Shown one piece after another: positions 34,838 to 47,220 of a stretch of 64,000 bases of DNA. The notes beneath the pieces were generated by a model, which saw only the letters and a list, made by a program, of their open reading frames with translations, was not told the DNA's origin and ran no database searches. Positions within the stretch are counted from its first letter, which is position 1; every line of letters starts with the position of its first letter. The position numbers and the translations under genes are program-made. The stretch is from Arachis hypogaea (taxonomy: Eukaryota; Streptophyta; Magnoliopsida; Fabales; Fabaceae): positions 38,130,425 to 38,194,424 of the forward strand of contig NC_092048.1 of the NCBI RefSeq assembly GCF_003086295.3, given 5' to 3'.

Positions 34838-35640
34838 TCTGTTACTACCTACACGGATGTTTGTATTTCATTTTTCCTTTTCTTCGAAAGTACTCACTGA
34901 GTTACTTAGATCCATAGTACTAAAGTTTCTCCCTCTCCCAATCAGGAACGCAGACACTTAATTCAACTAGTCTACTCATTGTAACTGTTTAAGATGTTAA
35001 TAAAATACCTACAAAACGCAAAGGAGGGGACCACTTAATGCTAACACATCCACAAGAACTATTAACTACCTATAACTAATTCGAAAAGATTCTATGAGCT
35101 ATAAATCATTTTCAAAAATGAAAAATCTCTTCGAACTTAGAATTAGACCATACATATGTCAACGGTACTATTTTCTAAAAATTCAACTACATGTAGAAAG
35201 ATACTACACTACCAGTAAAAATAAACAACTACTACGATATAAAAAATGAAAAAATTTACTGTGCATGGTGACATCACAATTGTACAAAATACCAAATATG
35301 GTGGTACCATAGTAGCGAGAGCCACTAGTCATAGTGGTATCATTGATGCTTCATTTTTAAACAACATAACACACTCAAGCAAGCATTGAATATTACCAAA
35401 AAGAACAAGGAAAAACACTAACATTAAGTATGAAGACAAAAAATGAAGCAAATGGTAGGAGCGAAGTTATAGAGAAATACGGAAAGTTTAGATGATGATG
35501 ATGATGATGAAATGAAAGAAATGATTATTTATAGACTTTTAAGGATAAGAGCATTAAGATAAAATTACAGTTATTTAAATGGTTTTAAATACTGGTACGG
35601 TAACCAATGAAAACTGAAAAGATGCAAAAAGAAATGAAGC
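34838..35640. other. Intergenic DNA, nothing recognised
   Basis: AT-rich, no coding potential. A short (GAT)n run lies near 35492-35512. Confidence 0.55.
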
Positions 35641-35649
35641 GACACACAT

Positions 35650-36500
35650 CCCTTCAAAATCATATCGAGTTTTAGCCCGATCACAACTTTGACATTACGA
35701 CTTCACTAACGATCTACGCACTACTATTTGATAAACTTGTTATCCGAGCTCTGGCCTAAGAATCTGAACTCGGGTAGGGTCACTATTCATACCTGGGCCT
35801 ACATGATATGGGCCAAGCCCACTTCACTCCTGACATACAAGCTACGTTTGAGATTGGGCCTACCAAGATCGGCTCAATAACATAAAGTCCAATACAGAAA
35901 GCCTAGTCCACTTGGATCGGATTTATTTGAACACAGGTTTCCAAAGGCCGTAATCGGCCCGACTTAGGGAGCAAGAAAAGCGCTTCTGCCCACTACTTTG
36001 GTTATCACCCCAGATGATAACCACCCTGAAAATGGGGAGTAACCTCTCACTCTATAAGAGAGTAACCACCCATGATCTTCAGAACTCATCCCCAAGGAAT
36101 CACTAAGTCCAACATTACTTTTCTATAAATACCCCAACACATAGGCATTTTTTTAATTCAATCTGACCTAAAATCTACTTCATATCTTGCTGACTTAGGT
36201 ATCAGAATCTCTTGTAGGTATCCCCACCACCGTCCAATTCGAAGACGTTGGATAAACTACTATCTCAATGTCCAAGTCGAACACATAATCATTTTTCCAA
36301 TTCAATCTGACCTAAAACCTGCTTCAATTCTTGCTAACTTAGGCATCGGAGTCCCTTGTAGGTACCCCCACCACCACCTAGTGTAAAGATGTCAAATAAA
36401 CCACCGTCTCGGTGTCCAAGTCGGATTTCTTCCCAAAGGCTTTTGGACCTCACTTCCAGGCCCAAATTCATCTTGGTTTCAAGTAACACCTCGGAACACA
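35650..36500 (+). repeat. Tat-type LTR relic with a duplicated U5-like segment
   Basis: Contains a TATA-like TCTATAAATACCCC near 36121. An ACCTGCTTCAA...CTTGCTAACTTAGGCAT...TTGTAGGTACC stretch resembles the LTR end of the Tat element at 51130-51230. This ~140-base part occurs twice in tandem, at about 36152-36290 and 36295-36430. No PBS or coding region is attached. Confidence 0.55.
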
Positions 36501-36809
36501 CACATATATGAATGGAGGAAAATTTCTAAAAAAAAATATAAAATGATATGGATGATGATCAATAACATGATATATGATAATATTAGTTATATCAAATTGT
36601 GACTTTCAAATAATGTTTTTTCACATCTATTTAACGAATAAATAAAGATTACTACATTACATTAATTATTCATCCAACTAAATAATTGATGCATTGAAGG
36701 CAACGTAGCGTACCTACCTTTCTAAGCTTCCTCTTTCGTCTTCATTCAGGCTGCAACTATACCCAAGGCACTCTTCGCACTAGCCATCACAAGAGGACCA
36801 TCTCAACAT

Positions 36810-37920
36810 TTTTCTTACTCAACTTAACTGTGACATAGCTCGAGTCAAGTCCATCACAGTCAAGCCCAAACTTGCCATTAGCCATGCCAACAAATCGGAC
36901 ATCAGACCCGAATATCTATCCTCGCCAATGACCTACAACATAAGCCAAGGAAGCGGTGAGTACTTCTCCCAGATCAAAGTGGGATAACCACCACAACAAT
37001 ACTACTTGGTCATGGACACAGGCGGCAGCTACCTCACGTGGATCCAATGCAAGCCATGTAACCACTGCTACAAGCAATCCAACCAAATTTTCTCCTGTCC
37101 AGGTCATCCTCTTACGCCCAAATCACGTACGAGGCCCCACAGTGCCACCAACTTGACAAGGCCTCCTGCACAAAAGTGTCAGTATCAAGTTAGTTACAGC
37201 GACAATACAATTTCAATCGGTGATTTCATAATAGAAACGATGTCGTTTAGACAAATCAGGTCAGTTCCACGGGCACCCATGGGTTGTGGACACTTTAACG
37301 ACGGTTTGTTTACTGGATCTGTCGCAGTTCTTGGACTCAGACGCGGGTCCCTGTCGCTATTGTCATAGATCAAAGTGACGTCGTTTTCATATAGATTGTC
37401 CATTCTCGATTTTAACTCAGCACAACCCGATGACTCGGTCATGACTCAGATGTTAAGTAACCCAAAGTTCAAATTGTTCTACTACGTAGGGTTCATTAGA
37501 GTTAGCATTGGGGGACGAAGGGTTCCCGTTCTAGTTTGGATGTTTGTGATAGATTCGTCGGAGAAGGTTGGGGTCGTAGTAGACTCGGAAACCGTCTTGA
37601 CTTGGTTGCAGTCTCAAGCATATGTAGCGATGAGGGACGCGTTTACCGCGTTGACTCAAACTTGCCGCAGATTCCCGAAGGCGTGTTGTTGTTCGACACA
37701 TGCTATAATTTCTATGGGTTGTCGAGGATAAGGGTGCCGACATTGTAGTTTAAGGTGGAGGGTTGGAATTCATGGAGTTTGGCACCAACGACATACCTGA
37801 TTCTGATGGACCGAAGTACAGGATCAGCTACTTTGCCATTATGCCAATAGAAGCGGCTTTGTCAATCTTAGAGAATGTGCAGCAGCAGAGAACACATGTT
37901 ACCTTTAGGAAAAGTCTAGA
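36810..37920 (+). pseudogene. ASPG1-like aspartic protease pseudogene
   Basis: Relic of a secreted plant A1-family aspartic protease of the ASPG1/nucellin-like group. Recognisable pieces in order: a propeptide-like ARVKSITVKPKLAISHANKS; QGSGEYFSQIKVG; the first active site VMDTGGSYLTWIQCKPC with Asp codon at 37015; CQYQVSYSDNT; MGCGHFNDGLFTGSVAVLGL; and a second active-site region VVVDSETVLTWLQSQAYVAMRDAF. There the usual D-T/S-G is D-S-E (37582-37590). DTCYNF and RVPT follow in another frame. Stops lie at 36985-36987 and 37366-37368, and frameshifts follow 37650. No start codon or signal peptide was found. It is an old host gene copy without function. Confidence 0.85.
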
Positions 37921-38132
37921 AGGCCATCAACTTTATTAAATTCTGGCCAACATGTAACCAGCAAAGAAAAATGAAACATTGGATATAATCTCACACCATT
38001 AAAATTATCTTTGATAACTATTTGATGGCTACAAATCACAAAGTTACTGGCTCCCTAGCATTCCTCTTACCTTTAATATCGCACTCTTTGATTGGTTTCT
38101 CACAAGACAAATGCTAGAATGTGTGTATTTAT
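37921..38132. other. Intergenic
   Basis: Short AT-rich gap between the protease pseudogene and the solo LTR; nothing recognised. Confidence 0.5.
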
Positions 38133-38603
38133 TGTTAGAATTTTTTGCAGTGGGCTTCTATTGATTGTTGTCTTTTATCTTTGTGAAAACAGTTTGAATG
38201 TTTAAGCCTAATATTCCTATAAACCCATAAAGTGATTGAGTGATTCACTTTGGATTTTGGATGTCACTATGTATTATTGGGCCTTGAGCCTAATGATTAG
38301 TGTATATGATAAAATAAGATAAGATAATAGTATTAAATTCTTGTGATTTAAGTCTTTGATGGCTAAGACTTGATCACTAATCACTATATATTCATGTTAT
38401 AAAGGAAATATCCACATTTCCAACTAACGGATCCATTACATGTCACCTATGAGAAGATTAGACAAAATGTGTGTTCTCAAGTACCAAACCTTCACACAAA
38501 TATTATCCTTCAATTATTTGACTTCATAAATGACAGAGGTATGTATATAATTATTCTTTATTTGGTATTCTAATTCTTAGTATATATCCAACAAATTCTA
38601 ACA
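38133..38603. repeat. Solo LTR (471 bp), probably copia-like
   Basis: Begins TGTTAGAATT and ends AATTCTAACA, with a perfect 5-bp target duplication TTTAT at 38128-38132 and 38604-38608. No internal retroelement sequence exists between the ends, so it is a solo LTR left by LTR-LTR recombination. The copia guess rests only on the TGTTAGAAT terminus. Confidence 0.8.
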
Positions 38604-38608
38604 TTTAT

Positions 38609-39355
38609 TTCACTTGCGTTCTTACCCCTTTCCAAATATCTAAACAGAACTTTATACTATGACTTAGAGTAATATAATTTTTTATTTTCTAAAATTAAGA
38701 GTAAATTAAAGAAAGGTAGTTGAGATTAATAACAAAAAAAACAAGTTAAATCTGTATGCATGCATGCTTTTTCATGTAAATTTGACTTAAGTTTCGTACT
38801 GAAAAAAGAATAATATTTTGTACTAATTATTTCGACCGTCAGAGACGGATTTAGTTGAAAGAGTGTGGGGGTGGATTTTAAAACATTTCTATGTTGTATA
38901 CAGTAATAAAATTTATTTGTTCTTATTGTATAATTAAATTTGATTCTATTATATTATTGAATTATTTTATTAGATCTAATTTTATAAATATATAAAATTG
39001 TTGTGTTAAATTAATTTTAAATTAAATAAAATTATTTTATTAAAATTGTTTTAAAAAAATATTAGAGAACTAATTTTTTTTATCAATATTAATCAATATT
39101 TTGGACTAATATTTTATTTTTATAATATTAGAATTTAGAATTTAAAATTTAAAATTTAATATTTAAAATTTGGTACAAAATAATAAATTTTATTAGTCGT
39201 AGCATTACTCTTATTTTAATATTAAATTAAAAATGACTAATAAAACTTTTAATACTATTTGACTATTTAATAAAAAAAAGTCAAAATAAATAAGTAATTC
39301 TAATCTTAAATTCTTAATTATCCCAAAGGTCCAAATCCATTCTTTGTTGGTGCTA
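38609..39355. other. AT-rich intergenic DNA
   Basis: Long AT-rich stretch including TTTAAAATTTAAAATTTAAT-like repeats near 39130-39170. No gene was recognised. Confidence 0.55.
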
Positions 39356-39363
39356 CCTTTCTC

Positions 39364-39842
39364 TAGGGCTCGTAATGGATTTGGTAGGGTAGGGTACCCG
39401 CGGATTGAGAATCTCTCAACCGTAACCCTACTCGCACCCTAAAATTCTAAACCCTACCCTATCTTATCCTACCCGTAGAAATATCAAATTTTTTAAAGTA
39501 AATATAAAATTCAATTATTTTGAATTTTATACGTATTAATAACATAAAAAATAAAAAACTAATACTCTAAATTACTAAATTAACTAATTAGTTTAGTGGT
39601 TGTTCACTTATTATAAGTCATTATATAAGAGAGGTTGTGGGTTCAACTTTTACTTTCTTTCACTATATAGAGAGATTTTTATAAAATATGTGATATATAT
39701 GTGGTGCGGGTTACCCTACCCTACCCGCAGGCATACCCGGATCGTATCCTACCCTATCCGCAGCGGGTAGGATAGCCTACCCTACCCGAACGAATTGGAT
39801 CGGATTGGATACCCGCGAGTAGAGTATGAATTGCCAGTCCTA
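39364..39842. mobile_element. Non-autonomous hAT-type MITE (479 bp)
   Basis: Ends TAGGGCTCG and CCAGTCCTA (imperfect TIRs, reverse complement TAGGACTGG), flanked by a perfect 8-bp target duplication CCTTTCTC (39356-39363 and 39843-39850). An 8-bp TSD with a TAGGG terminus is hAT-like. Subterminal regions are rich in GGGTAGGGTA / TACCCTACC repeats, likely transposase-binding sites. Confidence 0.87.
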
Positions 39843-40379
39843 CCTTTCTCTACTCTTTTACTTTTTGTACGTTCTAATTTATTTAATTGTTCTGCATTTT
39901 GTTTAGTTATTATATTATTGTGTACTTTTTTATTGTTTGGTTCATGGTTATTTATAATAAAATTTTATTAATATTTTTTTCTACCATTTGTTTGCTGTAT
40001 ATTTTGTATTTATATTGTACTTTTAAATTTTTATAGAATTGTGAATTGTATTTTTATAGCAATATTATATTTATTAATTAATTATTTAGGTTTATAATTC
40101 TTTTAATAATAAAAAATATTTAAAAAAAATATCACCATTGAAAACCAATATATTTTACAATAATAAAATATAGGGTTAAGTATTATTTTCGTTCATAGGG
40201 TTTGGACCAAAATCAAAATCGTCTCCGAGCTTTTTTTCTTATTAAAATCATCTCCAACGTTATAAAACGTTAAAAAATCGCCCTTTTGTCCATGAACAGT
40301 ATTTTGTGGACAATTTTATCCTTAAACAAAAATTAAAAAAAATTCCTTTAATATAAAACAGCAAACTAGGACTGTACCC

Positions 40380-40640
40380 TTCATCTTCCTTTTTTTGTCT
40401 TAAAACCTCCAAGGCCTCATCAAACCTGCCACCCATCAAACCTGTCACCATGCACAAGGTCCCTTATCCAAACCCCATAAGCATAATCCAAACTACCTAG
40501 CAGCCTGAATCCCCAAACTCCTTAACCAACCTAACAGCATGAAGCTCCTTGCCATCATCCACCATCCACCAAGCCAAACAAGAACCCTTCAGCTTCATCC
40601 AACCTCCCCTGCTTGCACAAACTCTTCATAACAAGCGTAT
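40380..40640 (-). pseudogene. Captured PPR-protein fragment
   Basis: Conceptual minus-strand translation includes LCKQGRLDEAEGFLFGLVD and GRFDEALEVLRQ, close to the repeating helix pattern of pentatricopeptide proteins. It spans two or three degenerate repeats with stops between them. It lies wholly inside the Pack-MULE and is probably captured exon sequence. The parent gene is unknown. Confidence 0.6.
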
Positions 40641-41107
40641 TGGTATACTGATTCTCAAAATCCCTTATCCTAAACAAAAAAATTCCAATTCTTCTTCTCT
40701 CCTTTATCAACAGTAACAACCAAATTCAACAAATTCAACAATAGCAAATTCAACAGCAACAACAACCACAAAATAAATCAACAGCAACATCCACAAAATA
40801 AATCACTAGAAATTTCAGATTTAATAACAATTCAATAATCATCAATGACAACTTCAGATCCAAAATCAGCAACCACAGAAAATTAAAAAGAATTAACAAA
40901 ATGATATTTATGTTCTTCAAAAAAAAGGAAGAACGAAAAGAGGAGGAACGAAGATGAAACGATTGAAGCAGGAGGAAGGATTGGGGGTTCGGAGCATCCG
41001 ATGAACTGAAACGGGTTGGGAGAATTGGGATTCGGAGAGGTTGAGGATTATGTGGTTAGAGAAGGAGGATAGAGGGAGTAAAGGGTTGGTGATGCCGTTT
41101 TCCACTA

Positions 41108-41359
41108 TTATGAGAGTACAAAAACACCCAGAAAATTATAAATCATCCCCAAGTCCTCTCCTTGCTGCAGGTCCTTCACCACTCGCTTCAGTTCCACCAG
41201 TGCCTCTTTCTTCTTCGCCTCCGCCTCATTCTGCAGATTCGCGAGCTTCTCTGTTTTCTGCTCTGGCTGGTTCTCCGTGTCGAAGTTGCGGCGGAGCTGA
41301 AACTTGCGGCGGAGCTGGAACCTATGTCGTCGTCGTGGCATGGAAGTTAACCGGAGCAT
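41108..41359 (-). pseudogene. Possible captured gene fragment in the Pack-MULE
   Basis: An 83-codon open frame with a Lys/Glu-rich helical end (AEAKKKEALVELKRVVKDLQ). The end weakly recalls the helix before ARM repeats in some plant ARM-repeat proteins, but I would not name it. The frame could be chance. Its position within MULE TIRs suggests captured host sequence. Confidence 0.3.
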
Positions 41360-42176
41360 TAGGTGCCGCAGCTAAGGGAAGGACTTGCAGCTTCTGAAGG
41401 AAGTAAGGGAGTATGGCGTGGAAAGGGGGACGGATCTAGTGACTGGTGGAACCCTTTCTTTTGAAGTTTTTTATTTTTTTTATTTTTATGTAAGGGTAAA
41501 ATTGACTAAAAAATGTTGTTTCTCGACAAAAGGACAATCTTTTATTGTTTTGTAACGTTGAAGATGATTTTAATAAGAAAAAAAGGTCGGAGACAATTTT
41601 AATTTTGGCCCAAGACCTTAAGGACGAAAAAATACTTAACCCTAAAATATAATTATAAAAATTATTGAAATATTATATATACTTTGTCGAGTTAATAGTC
41701 AAAATTGTCCCTGAAAGATACCCCGATCTCCATTTTAGTCCTCGAAAGATAAAATTAATCAAAGTCGTCCTCGAAAGTTATTCACGTTGGTCGAGTTTGT
41801 CCTTCTGTCATGTGAGGTAGTGACGTGGCTAACGTTTGGTGAGGTGGAACGTTAAGTGCCAGCGTGGAGAGGTGCAAAACGACGTAGTTTCATACCCTCA
41901 GCCCCAAATCAGTGGAACGACGTCGTTTATGAGCCACATGTGGATATTCAAACGTTCTGCCCTTCTCTTCTCTTGTAACAAACCTCTTCCACTTTCGCTC
42001 CAAAACCCCTCGTCTTCTCTCTACCCTGGTACTCTGCACAAAGATCCTTTGATCAGAACTTGGTGGCGTTATCGAGCATTCGTGTGTGCGAGGCTTGTAG
42101 AAGAGTAGGCCCTGCTACGTTGGAGGAGGTCGCTGAGGAGTTTCGTAGTTGGAGGAAGGAACAGTAACTGCCATAG

Positions 42177-42464
42177 GTAAGGCTTAATTTTTTTCACAGT
42201 TTCTGTTGATTTTGCAATGTTGGTGTCCGTTGGTTTTGGGTGTCTTAGTTCTAAGAACCATCTAGTGAGGCTAGGGTTTGGACTAGCTACACAATATTCT
42301 GTATGCGTTTGTTAGGGGTTTCCTGGTCCTTATGTGGTGGGTTTTTCTGGTAGTTGAGGGTTTGCGATGGTTATGATTATGTAGTTTGCTGTGTGTTTAC
42401 ATGCAGTTGTAAGAGAGGAGTTGTTTTAGTCTTTAATGTTGACTACATTTATTTGCACTTGTAG
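42177..42464 (+). other. Probable 5'-UTR intron of the MURA gene
   Basis: Begins GTAAGG after CCATAG and ends CACTTGTAG directly before the ATG at 42465, with a T-rich interior. Splicing is inferred from consensus only. Confidence 0.5.
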
Positions 42465-45400
42465 ATGGAGGGTCCTCCGATGACTTTTGTATTTCACCAT
42501 GGGGGGAAGTTTAAAAAGGATGAGGGTGGATATCTGTACTATGAACCAGATCACACAGAGGTGTTAATGGGAGTTGAAGCTGACACACTTGACGTGTTCT
42601 TTGTGAGGGGGTACTATGTCGAACTGGGATATGCTGAGGCTAGGGAGTGCTAGTGGAAATCTCCAGGAGTTCCCCTTGAATATGGGCTGAGGAGGCTGGC
42701 CACAGATGATGATTTGGTTGCAATGGTGAAGGATTGCAGGAGGAACTTCAACTTGATCAACCTGTATTTCGAGCATGGTGTTTCAGAGCCATGTGTGGTT
42801 GATGAGCAGGAAGGAGATGTGCCTAAAATTAACCCAACCCAGACCAAGAGACATCAGTCTCAACCCACTAAGTTACCATCCCACCAAAAAGCAAGCTCTG
42901 AGTCCACGAAGGCATCAGCTGAAGGAAGCAGATTATCTCAGCCTTCAAAGTTGCCTTCTCAGTCCAAGAAATTTTCTACCAAATCCACAAAGGAACCAAG
43001 TCAGCCCAGTAAACTGCCTACCCAGCCCACTAAGCAACCAATGCAGCCCACTAAGGAGCCCACTAAGCCCACTGGACCATCATTGAAGCCCACGGGTCCA
43101 TCAGCTAAGCCCACTAGACCAACCACTAAGCCCAGTAGACCATCATCTCAGCCCACCAAGAAGTCACATGAACCTGTGCAAACTTCATCACAGCAGAGAA
43201 AGGCCTATAGTCAGCCTACCAAACCTACCCCTGCTACAACTCAGCCTAAAGGTAAGGCCAAGGTCACTACCACCACAAGGGCAGGCAGGCATGTGAAGGC
43301 AATAGAGGTTGAGGAAGACAGTGACTCTCATGACTCCTATGAGAGTGCTGAAGACAGCCTTTACAAACCTCCAAAGGTGCTAGGAGATGATGAATCTAGC
43401 AGTGACAGTGATGATGGTGTCAACTCTACAAGGCTGAACAAAAAAAGGGAAGTTAAGGAGAAGCACAAGCCTGCTAAGACCAGATTGGCAGAGAAAGAAA
43501 TAGAGACTGACGATTCAAGCTATGAAGCTTCTGAGAGTGAGGATGAAAGTGACTCAGGTATTTGGTTAAATCAATTGGTTTGTAGATGTTGATTTAATTT
43601 TGGTCACATGACTGATTACTTGATTTGTGGTTTCTATTTGGCAGACCTAGAGGATAATCCCCTTGAGGACAATGATTCGGATCTCAACTCATGGCACTCG
43701 GAGGACTCAGGCCAGGAACTAGACTCTGATGAGGAATCACCAACTGTCTATCCCCAGTATAATGACAAGGCAAAGTTCGGGGACCTCAAGTTTGAGGTTA
43801 GTATGATATTCAAATCAAAGGAACATTTTATGCATGCAACTAGGGACTACACAATCCAATTAGGTAGAAACATATTGTTTACAAAGAATGACAATGTTCG
43901 GGTTAGGGCTGTGTAAGGCTAAGGGTTTTCCTTGGGTAGTTTACTGTGCACGAAGTAAGCAAGACGGGTCGTGGCAGATTAAAACCCTGGTTGACAACCA
44001 TATCTGTCCTAGAAGGCAAAAAAACAGGGCAGCCACCCAACAGTGGACACTAAGCAAACTTGTTCCAAAACTTAGGAAGCATCCTACAATGAGACATCGT
44101 GAAGTGTATGAGTGGTTTGTGAGGAAGTGTAACGTAAACCTGAACAGCACCTGCATCACTAGAGCATTGAAAGCTGCTAGGAAAGTGGTAGAGGGTGATG
44201 AAGTTGCTCAGTATGGACTTATCTGGGATTATGCGAATGAGTTGCTTACAAGTAACCCTGGGTCTACAGTTCAAGTTGGTGTAATCCCAATGCCACAGGG
44301 TCCTCCTCAGTTTGAGAGGTTCTATGTGTGTCTTGATGCCTGTAAAAAAGGATTTAAGGCTGGGTGTAGACCGATGATAGGTTTGGATGGGGCTTTTCTT
44401 AAGACCCTGCACGGTGGACAAATATTGACGGCGTGTGCTTAGGATGCCAATAACCACATATTTGTTGTTGCCTATGCAATTGTGGATGTGGAAAACAAGG
44501 ACAACTGGAAATGGTTTCTGGAGCTCCTGCAATCAGACCTTAGCAACTTCCTTGGCAAAAACTTGTGCCTCATTTCAGACATGCAGAAGGTCAGGACTAA
44601 ATTGATTTAATTAGTTATACTTCTAGGACTAAATTGATTTAATGATCATAATTGAGGGATTCTTTTGACTAACAATCTTTTCGGGTTTCTTTGTATCTGG
44701 CAGGGACTCATCCCAGCAGTGAAGGAAGTCATGCCCATGGCCCAGCACAGGTTCTGTGTGTGGCATCTGTGGCGGAATTTTTCAAAACAATGGGGTAGCA
44801 CGGAGTTGAAAGATCTGGTTTGGGAGTGTGCTCGATCAAGGACACGTAATGAGTTCGAGAGGAACATGAAGAGAGTAAAAGTGATTAACGAACAGGCTTG
44901 GCAGTATCTTGAAAAGTGGCCGAAAGAGGCTTGGACTAAGGCTTACTTCAGTGAGGACCCTAAGAATGACAATATTTGCAACAATGCTTGCGAATCATTC
45001 AATGCTAAGATAAAGCATGAGAGGACCAAGCCGATTTTAACTTTTGCTGAAGAGGTGAGGAGAATAATCATGAAGAGCATGGTCGATAACAAACTGAAGT
45101 TGAGCACTTATCAAGGAATTTTACCCCCGGTTCAGCAAAGCAGACTAGAAGCCATGACAAAGTTATCTAGTCATTGGGCTCCCCAATGGTGCGGGGATGA
45201 AAAAGAGGAGCTGTTTGAAGTACATGGCTGGCCCACAAACATGGTGGTCGACCTGGGAAAGCACACTTGCACCTGTCGATTCTGGCAACTCACAGGTAAT
45301 TCATTCGGACCCTATAGATGCTTCCCTTAGCATGAATTAGTCAGAGTTGCTTTTGGTTTTCTCATTAACTTTGTCTGTCTACACTTGGCACAGGGATGCC

Positions 45401-46216
45401 ATGTATGCATGCAATTTCAGCAATTCAAGACAAAAATGGTAAGAGAATTGAGGAGTATTGCCATGAGTTGTTGACAATGGAGGCGTATAAAAGGACATAC
45501 TGTTTCAATGTTAACCCGGTTAAAGGACAAGATTTGTGGGAGAAAACATCTTCACCTGCCCCTGTCCCACCCCCAATCAAGCCTAAACCTGGGAGGCCTA
45601 CCAAGAAGAGGAGAAAGGACAAAGGAAAGCAGCCAGTTGGGTCAAGCACTAAGATGAAGAGGAAGTACAACCCAATTAGGTGCATGTTTTGTGGTGAAGT
45701 TGGACACAACAAGAGAAGCTGTGCAAAGAAGAAAAAGGAGGATGCTGAGGATCAAGCTAGGCAAATGCAACTTCAGCTTGCCCTTCCTAATGGGCCTGCT
45801 CCCCCTACAGATGACCCAAATACCAACAATGAAGTTCAATCACATTCTCCCCCTCCTCCCCCAGTCCAGCCAGAACCTGCTGTGGAAGTCAACCAACCAG
45901 TGCAAGATACCCAACTGCCTGTTCAAGACATTCAGGTTATTTATTTGCTGCTTTTTATTCTGCCCAATTGAATTTGTTTTATTTACTTGAAATTAATTGG
46001 TCTGCAACTGGCCTATGCAGGGTGAAAAGAGAGGCAGGCCACCCAAACTGCATGTAATAAAAAAAACAGGCAAGATCAAATGCCTCCACCCAGTCACCTG
46101 TGGCCATATCTGCTGAGACATTGAAAGGAACAACTTCTGCCACTGCAAAGAAGATGCAAACCTTCATGATATTCGTGCCTACTCCAGGGTTCAAGCGTCC
46201 AAGAAAGAAAGATTAA
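42465..46216 (+). pseudogene. MURA-type Mutator transposase, broken
   Basis: Cut-and-paste transposase of a plant MULE. Exons inferred: 42465-43557, 43645-44589, 44704-45295, 45394-45935 and 46021-46216. Order: an N-terminal PB1-like domain (MTFVFHHGGKF, DTLDVFFVRGYY), a QPTK/KPT-repeat low-complexity linker (42850-43200), an acidic region, a MuDR DNA-binding region, and the MULE DDE domain with IGLDGAFLK and LISDMQK (the two Asp). A SWIM finger (CTCRFWQLTGMPCMH) and a CCHC knuckle (CMFCGEVGHNKRSC) follow. Breaks: TAG at 42651 and 44440, a frameshift near 43910, and a likely frameshift in the A run near 46058. All introns have GT-AG ends. The breaks mean this copy probably makes no full transposase. 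Confidence 0.88.
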
Positions 46217-46693
46217 TATGTTTAACTAGGAAATATATTTTGTATGTAGTTGAAAAGTTTGCTTTTTGGGAACATGGCTCTGTAAACTGCCTCTGTGTTC
46301 AGGATCATTTAAATTAGGCCTAGTATGTTTTTTTGTTTACATGAACAATGTTGTCTCAACAATGTTGTCTGGATCCTTTCTCACCTTTGTGGTGTGTCTA
46401 CTAAGACATTATGATATCAATATAATTATGATGTTTGTTATGGATTACAATTACTTTGTCTACTGTTATATATGGTTCTATTTGGTGAAAAGATACTTAT
46501 AATAGTTCACACATCACCATCATGTATTCTCAGTGAAACCCATCAAGCTTAAACAACAAGTTTATGTTAAATTAAAGACAATTAAACCATACTTTCATTC
46601 ATAATTAACATCATCATTACATATCAACTAATTCAATTTCTCTGATCTAACAACACCTCTAACACACAAGAACATAACACTCCAATTGTGGCT

Positions 46694-47220
46694 TTACTTG
46701 GAGATTAATGTGACCAACAGTGATACACACAATACAGTAGCCACCACCACTGCAACTGACAAGAACATTATCAGCATCTTCATTGCTCTAACCTCACCCT
46801 CCAAGCTACCCAATCTCCATGACACATTCAGTCTCCATTCATCATAGTCCCCACCAACCTCTGCATCAGTTTCCGCCCCTGCTACATACCCATCTTCCTC
46901 AACCCACCTAAAGAAGTTGCAGTGACTTCCCTTCTGAATTTTTCCAAAAAAAATAAAATCAATTTCAACAACCCAGTGTAATAGACAAAGGAATATTGAA
47001 AACAAGCTTAATATATCATAACCTAACTCACCGGGTATCTAGCACAGGTGTGGAACAACCTATCCGGATTCTCTCTTGTGCCGGATTTCTTAATTGTCGT
47101 CTTCAACCCACAAAAGCAAGTCTGGTCCTTCATCTTCCTCCTCCGTCGCATGGCAGAGTTCGACTCATGGCTACCGATAGACTGCGACGGCAGGTCACCA
47201 CTCCGGCTTCCACTCATCAT
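46694..47220 (-). CDS. GRF zinc-finger protein with C-terminal membrane segment (MULE accessory gene)
   Basis: Two exons, 47220-47032 and 46933-46694, with GTGAGT donor and TTCAG acceptor, phase 0, 142 aa, no break. A second ATG three bases later is also possible. An RRRRK basic stretch precedes a GRF-type zinc finger: CFCG (Cys 35 and 37), RLFHTC (Cys 59) and CNFFRW (Cys 68). An acidic linker and a hydrophobic segment at about residues 117-139 (LIMFLSVAVVVATVLCVSLL) follow, probably a tail-anchor helix. The gene faces the transposase tail to tail, about 480 bp away, and starts near the right TIR. A second, diverged copy lies at 61541-62030 in another MULE. GRF fingers bind nucleic acid in other proteins; the role here is unknown. 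Confidence 0.82.

Larger units (their letters stand above)
40174..41642. mobile_element. Pack-MULE-like element (1469 bp)
   Basis: TIRs of about 170 bp begin GGGTTAAGTATT (40174-40347 and 41470-41642), with a perfect 9-bp target duplication TAAAATATA (40165-40173 and 41643-41651). No transposase is present. Internal minus-strand sequence includes PPR-like text at about 40380-40640, and a separate frame at 41108-41359 of unknown origin. Two unrelated gene-like pieces within MULE TIRs fit a Pack-MULE. Confidence 0.87.

Noticed and set aside
36985..37590. Functional aspartic protease gene
   Set aside because: Two in-frame stops, later frameshifts, and Gly replaced by Glu at the second active site.
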